Source: Hypericum androsaemum
Lineage: Eukaryota; Streptophyta; Magnoliopsida; Malpighiales; Hypericaceae
Length of the DNA: 64,000 nucleotides
Direction: 5' to 3'
NCBI GenBank assembly: GCA_963995505.1
Contig: OZ023190.1
Location: 13,262,092 to 13,326,091 of the forward strand
This document shows positions 31,090-43,199 of the stretch, piece by piece. Under the pieces are notes generated by a model. That model had not been told where the DNA came from, made no database searches, and saw only the letters and a list, made by a program, of their open reading frames with translations. Within the stretch, counting starts at the first letter, position 1. Every line of letters starts with the position of its first letter. The position numbers were made by a program, and so were the translations under genes.

Positions 31090-32986
31090 GGGGAAAATCC
31101 GCTTTAGTATCCTGTGATATAGCCCAAAATTATTTTAGTATCTTATGGTAAAATACTGATCAATCAAGTCATATTTATTTCAATTAACATCAAAACATCA
31201 AAAAGATCTACGGGCAGCTGCCCGAACTCTGCCCGACCAACTTGGACATCCATCTCTCCCCCTTCTCTTCCACTTCCCCTCTCTCCCCTCTTCTTTCTTC
31301 TTCTTCCTCTTGAGCTGCTGCTACTGTTTCCTCCACTTCTTGTTCAGCTATTATTATTAACCTCTTCTGGATATATAACAACCACTCATATAATAACTTA
31401 ACTTTCTTGGGTAGACTAGACTAGACTACTACTTCCTTAACTTAAATTCCCCCTTTTACCAAATTATAATAAACACACACGCAGATTCAATCAATTACTC
31501 CATATGTTTTACTGTTTCCCTTCACATAAAGATCCTCCCCAGGTGAAACAAAAACCCAAGTCTCCAGCTTTGATCTTCTTCTTCCTTGTTCCAGCTGCAC
31601 AACAACAAACAGATTTAAAAAAAAAAAAGCGATTTTGGGGTCCCAATCCAATTATGGGAAAGACACATGAGAAAGGTATTAGATGGAGCAGAAGGGAATC
31701 GAGAGATTCTAGGGTGGGATCGTTATTTTATGTGAGGGATAACATGAGACCTACCATTTCGCAAAAACCCAAACTCATTCAAGGAAAATTAAAAAAAGTG
31801 GGACTCGTGCTTGTTCTTTCATGTGACCAAGATTGAGACTTGATGATGAAATACACACACAAGACAAGACAAGAGAGAGCCTGCACAAACACGTACAAGC
31901 TTGATAGAGCTACACAGACTAATAAAGATGAACTAGGTTGGGTTGGGTTGACACAAAGCCCAAAACTTGTGAAACCAAATAAGAAGAGCAAGCCTTAGGT
32001 GTTCGGGTCTCTTTTTTGGTTAGCTCCTCGAGGTGGGAGGGAGGGAGGTTCCCCTACGTGGGATATCTCGAGGCTAGTGTGATAGGTGGCCTGCTGCTGC
32101 ATTGCTCTTTAGTAGTTGGCGCCCCAGATTACCGACTTGTGGGCTCAGCTGGGTTAGCTGTTAGGCGATATTTTCCTGGCCTATCGGCGGGGAGCATCAC
32201 TCCGACTTCCGACTTGTGGGGCTTTGCAGAGTAGGACTTATAGTTCTTGGGCTCTCCTCTGGTCTTCAAATCAGGAGACCCCACTCCTTGGACTGCCCGT
32301 GTTGTGAGTTTAGCGGGAGTAGGTCGTAAGGTTGCGTTCTCCATATTTTCTTTCTTTTCTATTTAATAAAGTTCATTTTTTCTGAAAAAAAATAAAATAA
32401 GAAGAGCCAGCCAATAATAATACAAGTAGGCTCACCTTTAGAAAAGCGAAAACAAATGAGCAGATAGAATAGAAGGAGGAGGAGGAGGTACTCCTCTCCA
32501 GAGCCCACACGTTTGGAGGAGACCCAGAAAGGTAAAACTCAAAACTTGGAGCTTAATTGCTTGGGTAAGAAAGAGGTTTCAGTTGCAGATACTTACTCAT
32601 TAGTAGCCTAAGCTTAATTAATGGCAAGAGATGGGAATCAATTTATTTGAAGGAGAAGTAGGAAATAAGGATATGTAATGGGTTGGCTGAAGATGGGCTT
32701 GGTTTTGGGAGGAGCTATCTTTTTGATTTTCTGGATTTTGATTTTGGGTAGAAGGAGGAGGAGGAGGAGGAGAGAGGGGAAGTGGAAGAGAAGGGGGTCA
32801 AGTTGGTGATGTGGCTGGCCAAGTTGGTCGGGCAGGGTCCGGGCAGCTTCAGACAGGTCTGGGCAGTTTTCCGTGGACCTTTTTGATGTTAATTGAAATA
32901 AGTATGACTCGATTGATCGATTTTTTACTACAGGGTACTAAAATAATTTTTGGCTATATCATAGAATACTTAAGTGGACTTTTCTC
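31090..32986. mobile_element. MULE-like element with 9-bp target duplication
   Basis: Terminal inverted repeats of about 220-240 bp: 31090-31312 pairs with the reverse of about 32750-32986. Shared text includes TATAGCC.AAAATTATTTTAGTA, TTATTTCAATTAACATC and CTTCTCTTCCACTTCCCC. TAATTTTTT stands immediately outside both ends (31081-31089 and 32987-32995), the 9-bp duplication expected of Mutator-like elements. The T-rich content makes a chance match possible. No transposase is inside; the interior looks like leader or promoter sequence of unknown origin, interrupted by a retroposon. Confidence 0.72.
31995..32394 (+). mobile_element. Non-LTR retroposon (truncated LINE or SINE), 400 bp
   Basis: GC-richer than its host and ending in ATTTAATAAAGTTCA then an A-rich tail. 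It is flanked by an 18-bp direct repeat with one mismatch (31977-31994 and 32395-32412, AAATAAGAAGAGCAAGCC against ...CCAGCC). Poly(A) tail plus long target duplication indicates target-primed retroposition. The class is undecided: the AATAAAGTTCA ending is like plant L1 3' ends. It sits inside the MULE-like element and so is younger. Confidence 0.75.
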
Positions 32987-32995
32987 TAATTTTTT

Positions 32996-33899
32996 TAAAT
33001 TCCGTACCCGGTCCATTGACTTGATTCATTAAAATTAGAGCCAGCAAATTTTTTTAAAAATAGCCAAACTTTATTCAATATTGCTGTATTTCCAAAGATT
33101 CAATATCGAGAACTTGGTTATCAAATCGATCATTTTCACGTAACGGGAAAGGTTACAAAAGTAAAAAAGTGCGCTATTTCGAACAAAAAATCTGTTTTTA
33201 TAAGCACGCTTATAATAATTGATGTGACCAATCCAGATTCAACCGGAGTAAGAATTGCCAAATAGCAAGTAGCCTAACGACATAAGACGTATGATGACTT
33301 GATGGAGGTCCAGGGTTTAAACCCTCGCAGGTATAATATTGTTGTAAAAATTTATCATTAAAAAAAACCAGGGTAAGAGTTTTGAATAATAAAGACTCAC
33401 TTAATAAGTATTTAACACTGCTGTATTCTCAAGATCTCAAGAATTCGAACTCGAAATATTTTATTTAAGCTAGAACAATTTACGTGATACCCAACCCTAA
33501 GAAATTTAGGTTATTACATTCCTTCTGTCAAGATTTTAAGTGCATTCTTTCTTTGTTAGGTTTCACTATCTTGGGCTCCATTTGCTGGTGCACGCCTTCC
33601 ATATATCCTGAATTTAGCCAAGCATAAAAAACAACCTTTCTAGTTAGGAACTCCGGAAAGAAATATGCTCGCATATCGGATCTCCTCAAAGGGTGCTTAT
33701 ATGTAAATATATGAACTCATCTCACTTTTTCGAGAGTCTTCGTATATGGGGAACTTTTTCCCTTTAATTGGTAATTTTTATAACTAAAATTCTATTACTT
33801 CTCAAAAAATTTGAAGAATAATTACACCAAAATTATTATCTCACTTTGAAAATAAAATAAGACCTATCAAAATAGTTAGCTACAAAAGAAATGTCATCT
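32996..33899. other. Intergenic stretch with a SINE-like repeat
   Basis: No gene seen. A pol III-type repeat lies at about 33255-33370. Confidence 0.5.
33255..33370 (+). repeat. SINE-like tRNA-derived repeat, copy 1
   Basis: A-box-like TAGCCTAACGAC (33270-33281), then about 32 bp, then B-box-like GGGTTTAAACCC (33313-33324), then a T/A-rich tail. It shares order and wording with 60195-60300. Confidence 0.5.
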
Positions 33900-34375
33900 A
33901 CCTCCCAAATCCAAAATTAATAAAAACGAATCCCAAAAATCCTTCCAAAGTTCCTGGTTTAAAAACACACAATGGCAAGCATCTAAAGGGACAAAAAAAA
34001 AAAGACCCACAATGGAACTCCCAAAATATAAAGAACAAAATCCAAATCAATCTGCGAAAGAGAATCACGAAGGGTGGAAGACCTTGGCTGTTTTCCAGCA
34101 GCCGCATCTCGGAAGTTCTTTAGGATGTGCGATACCATCCCAAGTCATTCCAAACTTTCCGGCCATACTCTAAGCTTTCTTCGCCGATTTAACTTGCCTA
34201 AGTTCATTATTTGCTTCCTCTTCAATTCCATCCAAGAGAAAATCAAGGTTGATATCCTCATATGCTTTAATTGGTGTTTTAACCGTTAGTCTCTTCGGAT
34301 GGATGTTACTGAGAGCAGCCGCCTTATTCGTCAACTTCCTCGTCCAGGAGCTGGACCTGCATGCAGTAAGGATAA
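33900..34375 (-). pseudogene. LINE ORF1 remnant, 3' part (minus strand)
   Basis: Minus-strand text such as GIEEEANNELRQVKSAKKA then MAGKFGMTWDG resembles the end of plant L1 ORF1. It is the continuation of 41307-42260, cut apart by the Athila-like insertion; the GATAA duplication marks the break. Frame shifts and stops make it dead. Confidence 0.5.
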
Positions 34376-35929
34376 TGATGAGTGTGTAAACACTCATATT
34401 TTATTATGTGTTTCATATGTGTTTAGTCGTGTTTTTATTCATTTTCGTCTTGTCCTATTGAGTCTTATGTCATTTCCATGTATTTGTGTCATGGAGTGGA
34501 CTTCTACCCTTTATTATATTTTGTGATAAGAAATGGAGCTCAATGAAGGCGGTTGGAGGGGTAATTTCGAGAGACCATATTACAAGAGCCATAACCTTCT
34601 GCTCGAATGTTCGATTATATCAAATGAGATACTGTTGGAAAGCTTGAAGAGAGATCTACATTTTCTCTTTTATAGTTGAGGCCAAATTCGGAGAAAAAGA
34701 GGGCAAAAAATTTAAAATACGAAGATACAACGAGGCAGATGGAGCAGAAAGCTAGGAGGACTCCCGTCGCTAGTCAACTAGCGAACGCTAGTGAGGGGAC
34801 ACAGAATGTTGATTAAACACTCAACTAGTGGGCTCAAGTCAACTAGCGGCCGCGAGTTTCCCGATGCCAGCTTATTTCGGACTTCGTATTTAGTTGGGAA
34901 TTCGACTCGTTTAGGAAGTATTCGACTCTTGGCCTTCTGTTTTGGCCTTAGGACTATAATTATATTATTTTACTCATTACTTGGCACGAAAGACTTCTAG
35001 TTTAGTTTAAATCTCCTCTAGGTTTTTCTATTTTCGTGTTAGACTTTTGGCTATATATAGGCCTTAGTCTCTTAGGTTTTATTCATACTTTCTACTGCAA
35101 CATTGAGACAACTTTTAGGGGCCAATAAAGTCAAAATTTCATTCAGCTTCGTGGAGGAGATTGGCGAGGCTTGCTCGAACTACTAAGCCTCCTCTTTCCC
35201 TATACTTATACTTTTCGTTATGATATTTTCTATTGATTTCTCTTGCTTTGTTAACATGCTTAGCGAATAAATTTATTTAGAGTGCGATGCCCTAATATGT
35301 GATTAATTACCTATGTTCATTGTTGGTTTGAATATCTTAAGTATTAGTTGTTAAGTGGTAAACTTAATACTTAGTCTAACTTGATCACTTAAGTTACGAT
35401 TATAATTGATAAGAGTGGACCGAGAGGTACTCAAGTTGATGGATAAACCAATTAACATATTCTTAGGTATTAATGAGATGTCTTAATATCGTGAGAATAA
35501 CCAGCTAGGAAGAATCATCATAGTTTAGATTAGTATAGTTCTAAGCTTAATTAATGAGCAAAAGTATTAATTAATAACTTAGACCTTTGCTATCTTAGTT
35601 TTATCTCTCTAATAAGCGAAAGTGTTAGAGAAATGCATTAGAATACTCCGGGTACTAGTTGTGACTTAATAAGAATCATAATCTCGACATAGGTAGTTAA
35701 TCTATAGGGTATCATGCTCGTTTATCTTCATTGAATTTATAACTCTTTTATTTTTGCACTGCTTAGTTTACTTTCTTCCAATCCATTACCTATCTTATAA
35801 ACCTCTTAATTCCCCCGCTTCATATAGTAGATTGCCTTGATTTTGTGTTCCAACCCTCAGTTACGAACCTTACTTAATCACTATACTATTTGGTTGTGCG
35901 TTTAATTATTCTCAATTTTGCGTATATCA
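34376..35929 (+). repeat. 5' LTR of the Athila-like element (1554 bp)
   Basis: TGATGAG...TATATCA. The promoter box is CTATATATAGGCC near 35051. It matches 39764-41306. Confidence 0.93.
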
Positions 35930-35932
35930 AAT

Positions 35933-35945
35933 TGGCACCGTCGAC
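35933..35945 (+). other. Primer binding site, Asp-tRNA-like
   Basis: TGGCACCGTCGAC, three bases after the LTR; close to the TGGCGCCGTCG type used by Athila-group elements. Confidence 0.7.
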
Positions 35946-36041
35946 ATGAAACTGAGATTTTAGGACATAGAATCAAAAGCATTTGGTTTTGTGTAGCAAA
36001 CTTGCTGATTTCATGTACTTTTTTTTTAGATTCTCTAGTGC

Positions 36042-37460
36042 ATGCTAAGAACCCGGAGTGAAGAACTAGAACTTGACACAAACATTGTGCTTGAGGTTGA
36101 CATTAGAGTACTCAAAAGGGTACTTAGGTGTGAGAAGAGAGACCAGGCCAAAGCAATGGCACACAATCAGGAAGATGGAGCGCTCCAAGCTGTAGGAGAC
36201 GTTTCGAGAAGAAGGACGCTGTTGGAATCATCTGTTCCTACATGGAATAAAAATCCTAATAGTTTAAAACAACCACTTGAAGGGCCCACTTCTTTCCAGA
36301 TTCCAGGATCCATCATCGAAATATTGCAAAACTCGGCCCAGTTTAGCGGCTTGCCAATCGAAGACCCTCGAGACCATCTTTCTCGCTTTGAAGATATCTA
36401 CAATATTATGAAGTTCCAAAATGTCAATGATGATGAGCTGCGTCTCTTTCACTTTTCTTTGAAAGATCGAGCTCGCATCTGGTACAACAAGTTGAAAGGA
36501 GAGACAATTCAGAGTTGGAATGATCTGGCCCATGCTTTCTTATAGAAGATCTTTTCTATGGCCAAGACAGCCAAACTCCTACAAGAAATCAATACATTTA
36601 TCTAAGGAGATGGGGATCGTATCTATAAAGCTTGGGAATGGTTCACAGATCTCCAAAGTACCTTCTCTCAACATGGCATAACTCAGGACAATCTCATGAA
36701 AATCTTTTACAATGGATTAGATGGCCCATCCCGTGATCATATTGATTCCTCCTCTCAAGGGGTGTTCTTGAGGAAGACTGCTGATGAAGCTGCGTGCTTA
36801 ATGGAGAAGAAGGCTGAAGTCAATGATATGTGGCCAAAAGAACGCGCTAGGCAACCACGTAAGGAATTACAGTAGATGCCAACATGAAACTTGAAGCTAA
36901 AGTAGAAGCACTTACCAAAAGACTTGAAGAGTTGACCAAGGGCAAGAAAAAGGCTGTTGTATTGCAAACTATCTGTGAGCTTTGCAAAGAATCACATCAT
37001 ACTAATGATTGCCCAATGATGGAAGAACTTCAGGCAATTACTGATAGACAATCACCAGGACTACGCTTCTCTAGGCAACCGAATTCTCAACCAAACTTCT
37101 CTCGATTTGGTCAGCATGCAAATAATACTAGTTTCCAGCAAGAACCCAGAAAGTCATATTTGGACGAGCAAGTCAAAGAAATGGGTCAGAAAATTGATCA
37201 ATTAGTGGGAGACCAAGTCAACATCTTTTCCAAGATTGACTAATTGGTAGGGGTAGTCCAGCAATCCATCAAACAACAAACTATAACTGTGTAGCGGATG
37301 GATTGTTGTGAGGCACGTCAATAAGAGTTTGAGACATACATGAAAGGGCAGGCCACATAACTCAAGAAGATGGAGATTGAACTTCAGAAATTTGGCTACA
37401 TCAAACACTCAAAGGGAAATATGTGCTCTACCCAGCAATACGGAGTCGAACCCGCGAGGA
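36042..37460 (+). pseudogene. gag: gag of the Athila-like element
   Basis: It starts at the ATG at 36042. The capsid domain reads FSGLPIEDPRDHLSRFEDI, LFHFSLKDRARIWYNKL and IFYNGLDGPSRDHID, the typical Athila wording (FGG.P.EDP..HL..F, FPFSL.D.A..WL, FYNGL). Stops occur at 36543 and near 36603 and 36874. A zinc knuckle CELCKESHHTNDC (36972-37010) has the short CX2CX4HX3C spacing. Beyond 37243 the frame is broken repeatedly. Confidence 0.82.
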
Positions 37461-37732
37461 CAAGTGATGGCCATCATAGTGAGGAGTGTCGACGAGGATG
37501 ATGAACCATATATTCCTCCACCACCTTATGTCCCTCTACCTCCATTCTCTCAAAGACTCCGGAGAAAGCCACCACTTGAGAACAAACTCACTTTAAAATA
37601 ATGTGCCGAACCGATCAAGCCAACCATAGAGGATGAGGTAGTTACTGAAAAGAAGGAGCCACCAGTCTATATCAGTAAAAAGAGGATTTTTATGTTCCTC
37701 CACCATCACCTCAACAAGTCAAGAAGGAAGCA

Positions 37733-38332
37733 GTGATCGATGAAAAGGTCCTTGAATTCATAGAGACAATGGAAGAAATTCAAAGCCATATCTCTTTTTT
37801 GGAGATGTTAGATAAAAGGCTACAATATGCTGAGTTTCTGAAGGAAATCATCGCAAGGAAGAAGAGGCAGAATGGTGGCAAGACGACCCCTTTGATAGAA
37901 AATGGTATACCACCAAAACTAAAAGATCCAGGGAGTTTTACTATTACTTGCAATATTGATGGTATTCAATTTCTGCATTGCTTATGTGATTTGGGTGCCA
38001 ATGTTAACCTTATGCCTCTAACTATTTTTAGAAAACTTGGACTTGGAGGCCTCAAGCCAATGGAGATGTACCTTCAACTGGCCGATCAATCAGTCACAAG
38101 GCCACATGGATTCGTGGAGGAAGTGATAATCAAAATCGATAAGTCCCTCATACCCGTAGACTCTGTGGTGCTGGACTACGCTGCAGATGCAAGTTACCCA
38201 CTAATTCTAGGACGTCCATTCCTCAACACTTGTCATGCAATGGTGGATGTCCATAATGACAAGCTACTTCTCCGCATAGGCCCAGATGAAATAGAGTTTC
38301 AAGTAACCGATAAGCGCCTCCATCCACCGTAG
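37733..38332 (+). pseudogene. Protease of the Athila-like element
   Basis: A 199-codon frame with GIPPKLKDPGSFTITCNI, the active-site block CDLGANVNLMPLTIF (Athila proteases read DLGAS rather than DTGAS) and LILGRPFLNTCHAMVDVHND. Here the residue after DLGA is Asn instead of Ser. The frame ends at 38332 in a stop with no RT following. Confidence 0.85.
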
Positions 38333-38686
38333 TGCCAAAGGGAGTAACACAGTCAAGCTAACGACTATAAATTAGCACGTTTAGTATTTAATTATATTTT
38401 ATGTTTATTTTAGTATTGTAATATTCATTTAGTATTTTAGTGGCCTTTGCAGGCGGTTTCAAAAAGAGGAAAACCAAGCTAAAGCAGAATTAGCCAGTCG
38501 CTACAGAAAATTTAATACACGAAAAGGCAGTTAGAGCGAAACACCACCAACCTTCCCCACCGCCTTCTTCTTGAGATTGACAGGGCAATACCAGTCCTCT
38601 CCTCTTTCTGTTTCTATTATACGTCAATTTATGTTCCTGTTTATGTGCCTTGTGATATTCATATTCGTGTCTTGTGATGTGTGTGT

Positions 38687-38719
<33 letters not shown>

Positions 38720-39763
38720 GGTCAAACATATGTTTTCGTTTCGGTTTAGCGTATGCAATCAAGTCTAGGTGTCAGGTAGGAGTGTGCTTAAGTCTGACGT
38801 GGTGTCATAAGCAGATGAGGAAACTTCACCCATGAATTATTGGCTTCTTAGTAATCGAATATCCTTAGGAAGGTTCGTGTCAGGACAAGAGTAGCAATGA
38901 TATGATTAAGCACATATTGAGAAGTAGGTTTTGCTTTTTAAAATCTCATAATTGGATTAAGTAATTGCTAGGTACGAAACCAAGAGAACACATGAGTAGT
39001 TGAGGGAACAAGTTCTTAGTAACCGAACCCCACTTGTATATTAAAAAGGTTTTAGCTAACTTGTGAATCTAACAGAGTGATGTGCTTGCTGCCAAAAAGC
39101 CATTTTTGAAAAATCTTTTAAACGAAGGGCAGCAGTTAGGTCAAAAATTGGAGCAAAGCCCCAATCCGGAAGGAGAATGAAAGGAAAGGGGTGTGAAAAG
39201 TGAAAGAAAAAGAAAAAAAGAAAAAAAAGGATGGGATGGATGTGGCTGTGGAATGTACAGAATGTTTAATATTATATGTGGATTGTGGTATGTGAATGGG
39301 TGGTGTGGAAAGTTCCATAAAAATAGAAAGATGGATCTTGGTAGGGGTGAACTCTAGCCTAATCGGGATAAGCTCGAAGATCGTTGTAGAAAAATAAGTG
39401 AGCCATGGGGTTGGTGTTGGACTCTGCCTACCGGTCTACGAGTGAACTCCTAAGACGCCAACTGAGTGAAGCTAACCACTAATCTAAAACTATTTTGGGG
39501 CTAGGTAAAATGATGGAGCAATGTGGTCTTAATTATCTTTTCATGTCATGTGCTTCTTGCGGTATTATTTCTAGTAATCTTCACTGTTTTCTGAATGATA
39601 AAATTATGGGAAACTGCTTTGATTTGTGTGCTGGACTTGAATTACGAAATTGAGTTGATATGAGGTTTGCTCTGTATAGTTCAATTTTTCTAGGGGGCCA
39701 ATAATTTTTAGTGTGTATGATGCGCCTTACTTGAGGACAAGCAAGGAAATAAGTGTGGGGGTA
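38333..39763 (+). other. Non-coding 3' internal region of the Athila-like element
   Basis: No RT or integrase motif is visible. A 32-base G run lies at 38687-38718, and purine-rich AAGTGTGGGGGTA (39751-39763) is the polypurine tract directly before the 3' LTR. Confidence 0.8.
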
Positions 39764-41306
39764 TGATGAGTATGTAAACCCTCATGTTTTGTCATGTTTT
39801 TATTCATCTTTTTATTCATTTCTGTCTTGACCCATTGAGTCTTATGTCATTTTTATGTATTTATGTCATGGAGTGGACTTCTACCCTTTATTATATTTTG
39901 TGATAGGAAATGGAGCCTAATGAAGGCCGTTGGAGGGGTAATTTTGAGAGATCATATTATAAGATCCATAACTTTCTGATCGAATGTTCGATTATATCAA
40001 ATAAGATACCGTTGAAAAGCTTGAAGAGAGATATACATTTTCTCTTTTATAGTCGAGACCAAATTCGGAGAAAAAAGGGCCAACAATCAAAAATACGAAG
40101 ATATGATAAGGCAGATGGAGCGGAAAGCTAGGAGGACTCTCCATCGCTAGTCAACTAGCAACTGCTAATGAGGGGACACAAAATATTGATTGAAGACTCA
40201 ACTAGCGGCCGCAAGTCAACTAGCGGCCGCAAGTTGCCCGATGCCAGCTTATTTCAGACTTCGTATTTAGTTGAGAATTTGACTCGTTTAGGAAGTATTC
40301 GACTCCTGGCCTCCTGTTTCGGCCTCAGGACTATAATTATATTATTTTACTCATTACATGACATGAAAGACTTCTAGTTTAGGTTAACCTCCTCTAGGTT
40401 TTCCTATTTTTCGTGTTAGACTTTTGGCTATATATAGGCCTTAGTCTCTTAGGTTTTATTCATACTTTCTACTGCAACATTGAGACAGCTTTTAGGGATC
40501 AATAAATTCATAATTTTGTTTAGCTTCATGGAGGAGATTGGCGAGGCTTGCTCGAACGACTAAGCCTCCTCTTTTCCTATACTTATGCTTTTCGTTATGA
40601 TATTTTCTATTAATTTCTCTTGCTTTGTTAACATGCTTAGCGAGTAAATTTCTTTAGAGTGTGATGCACTATTATGTGATTAATTACCTATGTTTATTTA
40701 TGGTTCGAATATCTTAAGTATTAGTTATTAATTGGTAAACTTAATACTTAGCCTAACTTGATCACTTAGGTTACGATTATAATTGATAAGAGTGGACCGA
40801 GAGGCACTCAAGTTGATGGATAAACTAATTAACATATTCTTAGGTATTAATGAGACGTCTTAATATCGTGAGAATAATCCGCTATGAGGAATTATCATAA
40901 TTTAGATTAGCATAGTTCTAAGCTTAATTGATGAGCAAAAGTGTTAATTAATAACTTAGACCTTTGCTATCTTAGTTTTATCTCTCTAATGAGCGAAAGC
41001 GTTAGGGAGATGCATTAGAATACTCCGGGTAATAGTTGAGACTTAATAAGAACCATAATCTCGACATAGGTAGTTAATCCATAGGGTATCGTGCTCGTTT
41101 GTCTCCATTGAATTTACAACTCTTTTATTTTCGTACTTCTTAGTTTACTTTCTTCCAATCCAATACCTACCTTATAAACCTCTTAATTCTCCCACTTCAC
41201 ATAATAGATTGGCTTGATTTCGTGTTCCAACCCTCAGTTACGAACCTTACTTAATCACTATACTATTTGGTTGTGCGTTTAATTATTCTCAATTTTGCAT
41301 ATATCA
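39764..41306 (+). repeat. 3' LTR of the Athila-like element (1543 bp)
   Basis: TGATGAG...TATATCA, then GATAA. Clearly diverged from the 5' LTR by many substitutions and small indels, so it is older than the Tekay-like insertion. Confidence 0.93.
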
Positions 41307-42260
41307 GATAATCTTATCCTTTCCCAATTGTTAGTCTCTGCACTACCGAGACTTCTCCTTGTTGCGTTGGGTTGATACATGGATCCATCTTTGACGCTGC
41401 ATCCCTTTCCATATTTTGAATAATCTCAACAATGTTTTATTACAAGATTTTATTCATTCAGGCCGTCTCCTCCAGTGCCTGTGTAACTTTCAAGCCAGTT
41501 TCAGAGTTGGCGACCAGGTGGATATCATCAAAGCAAGCCTGCACAACTTGCTCAATGCTCTTCAAACCAATTGACACACCCTCAGAAATATCATCCCGGA
41601 GAGATAGCACAAATGGTCTTTCTCCATCAGCCAGGTCATACTAAGACTGCTTTAAAACATCAATCGGGCCTCCCCATCACACCCAATTTTCTTTGGTTTT
41701 TTCGGGGCTTCAATCTGGACAGTTCCAATATCAACATCCAATTGCACAAAAGGCTTAGGTTGTTGCACATCAACCAGCTCGAGGATAACATCATATATCT
41801 CCTCTTGAATTTTGAGGTTATGCCTCTTGCTTTGACATTTTATAGATTTCGAGGATATGAGCACAAAAGTGACATCAAGCCGGATCCTATTGGAGGTGTG
41901 CTTGTGCACACCTTTAACATCACCTAGAGATATTACCAACCACTCGAGGAAAGTGGAAGACTAAACCTGTAGGAGAACACCCCTGATCTAAAGCCACAAA
42001 CTCCTCGATCTTACTCTGAAATATGGCATACATAGAGCGATCTCTTTGAAATAGGGTCTCAGTCTCTTGTTCCAGTTCTGCATATCATCCACAGTTGAAA
42101 GGGAAATGAGAACCTCCTTACCTCCCAGAGCACGGGTTTGAAAGTCACGAATGCCATAATTATGAAGGTTTTGTTGAATGTTGTTCTGTTGACTCACGTA
42201 GTGAACTTTTCTTCGCATGTTTATGCTACTTTTATTGTATGTTGTATTGTTGTCTCACGT
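41307..42260 (-). pseudogene. LINE ORF1 remnant, 5' part (minus strand, RRM/DUF4283-like)
   Basis: On the minus strand, RALGGKEVLISLSTVDDMQ (about 42060-42125) matches the RNA-binding region that opens plant L1-type ORF1 proteins. SLGDVKGVHKHTSNRIRLDV (about 41880-41930) matches the following GE.VSVDEDT...RLDVARI block. Further down are RDDISEGVSIGLKSIEQVV and similar text. Stops and frame shifts are frequent. The rest is at 33900-34375. Confidence 0.6.
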
Positions 42261-42315
42261 AGTAAACTTTTCTTCGCATGTTTATGCTACTTTTTATTAT
42301 ATGTTGTACTGTTAT
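42181..42315. repeat. 61-bp tandem duplication
   Basis: CTCACGTAGT.AACTTTTC recurs at an offset of 61 bp (42193 and 42254), with small length changes in a T-run. Confidence 0.75.
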
Positions 42316-43199
42316 TGTATCCTAAAGAAGCAAAGAGGCATGGGTGTAGGCGAATGGCAGACGAAAGGCTACGAGAGCTAGGGGTGTACAAACGGTATTC
42401 GGTATTACCAATTGTTTTTGGTATTCGGGAGTTCGGGATCGGAAGTTCGATATTCGGGAGTTAATTCGGCAGGGTTTTTGTAAAAATTTTGGAAATTTCG
42501 GTATTCGGGATCGGTTCGGTATATACCGATATTATTTCGATAATATCAAAATACCGAAGTATCAAAGTGTAATTTACCAACTAGATAATAGATTGAAAAA
42601 AACCCTACTCCACAACAATTCCTCTTCAGTCTTCTCTGCCTCCAGTGCAGGCCCATCCATCCCCTTCTCCCTCTCGGCTCGAAGAATTAAGAATGAGGTA
42701 GGAAGTAAAAAAAATTTGACGACGAAGCAATCGGCGACAAGCCCTCTCCGTTGCAAGCCCTCTCCGTTGCAAGCCCTCTCCGACGCGACGCGATGACCCA
42801 GTCTTCAGGTATTTAAAATTAATTAGGATTTCTAATTTGGAGTTTCTAACCAAAATAATCTGAAACCCAAAGTACTCTGTAATATAAGAATAATGCATAA
42901 CATTTTATTTAATAGTATGAGTTTTAAAATCAAGTTCGTACTTAGAGACTAATGTATTTGGGGCGTTGAATAAACTTATTAGAAGTCTTCGTTGTTAGAC
43001 CCAAATTATATAGCGAAAACATTATGAATATTTTGGCAATAGCTAATAGCTAACTTTGTCAAACATCTGAAATACGAAAACTTCAGCTAGAGGAAGTTCA
43101 AGTATTATTTTTTCAATTAAAATCAGTACACCGACGACTAGCAAAATAATGTACTAATGTGGTTGACTTGTTTTTCTTGTTCTCATCAAATTGCTTTAG

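Larger units (their letters stand above)
34376..41306 (+). mobile_element. Athila-like gypsy element lacking RT, RNase H and integrase
   Basis: LTRs of 1554 and 1543 bp, an Asp-tRNA-like primer site, gag, protease and a polypurine tract are present, with the perfect duplication GATAA outside both ends (34371-34375, 41307-41311). Gag and protease wording is of the Athila kind. Between protease (ends 38332) and the tract (39751) only 1.4 kb of non-coding sequence remains, so the polymerase and integrase genes have been lost. It can only have moved with enzymes from another element. Confidence 0.93.

Noticed and set aside
38490..38768. Frames with poly-Gly or poly-Pro stretches
   Set aside because: Produced by the 32-base G run.
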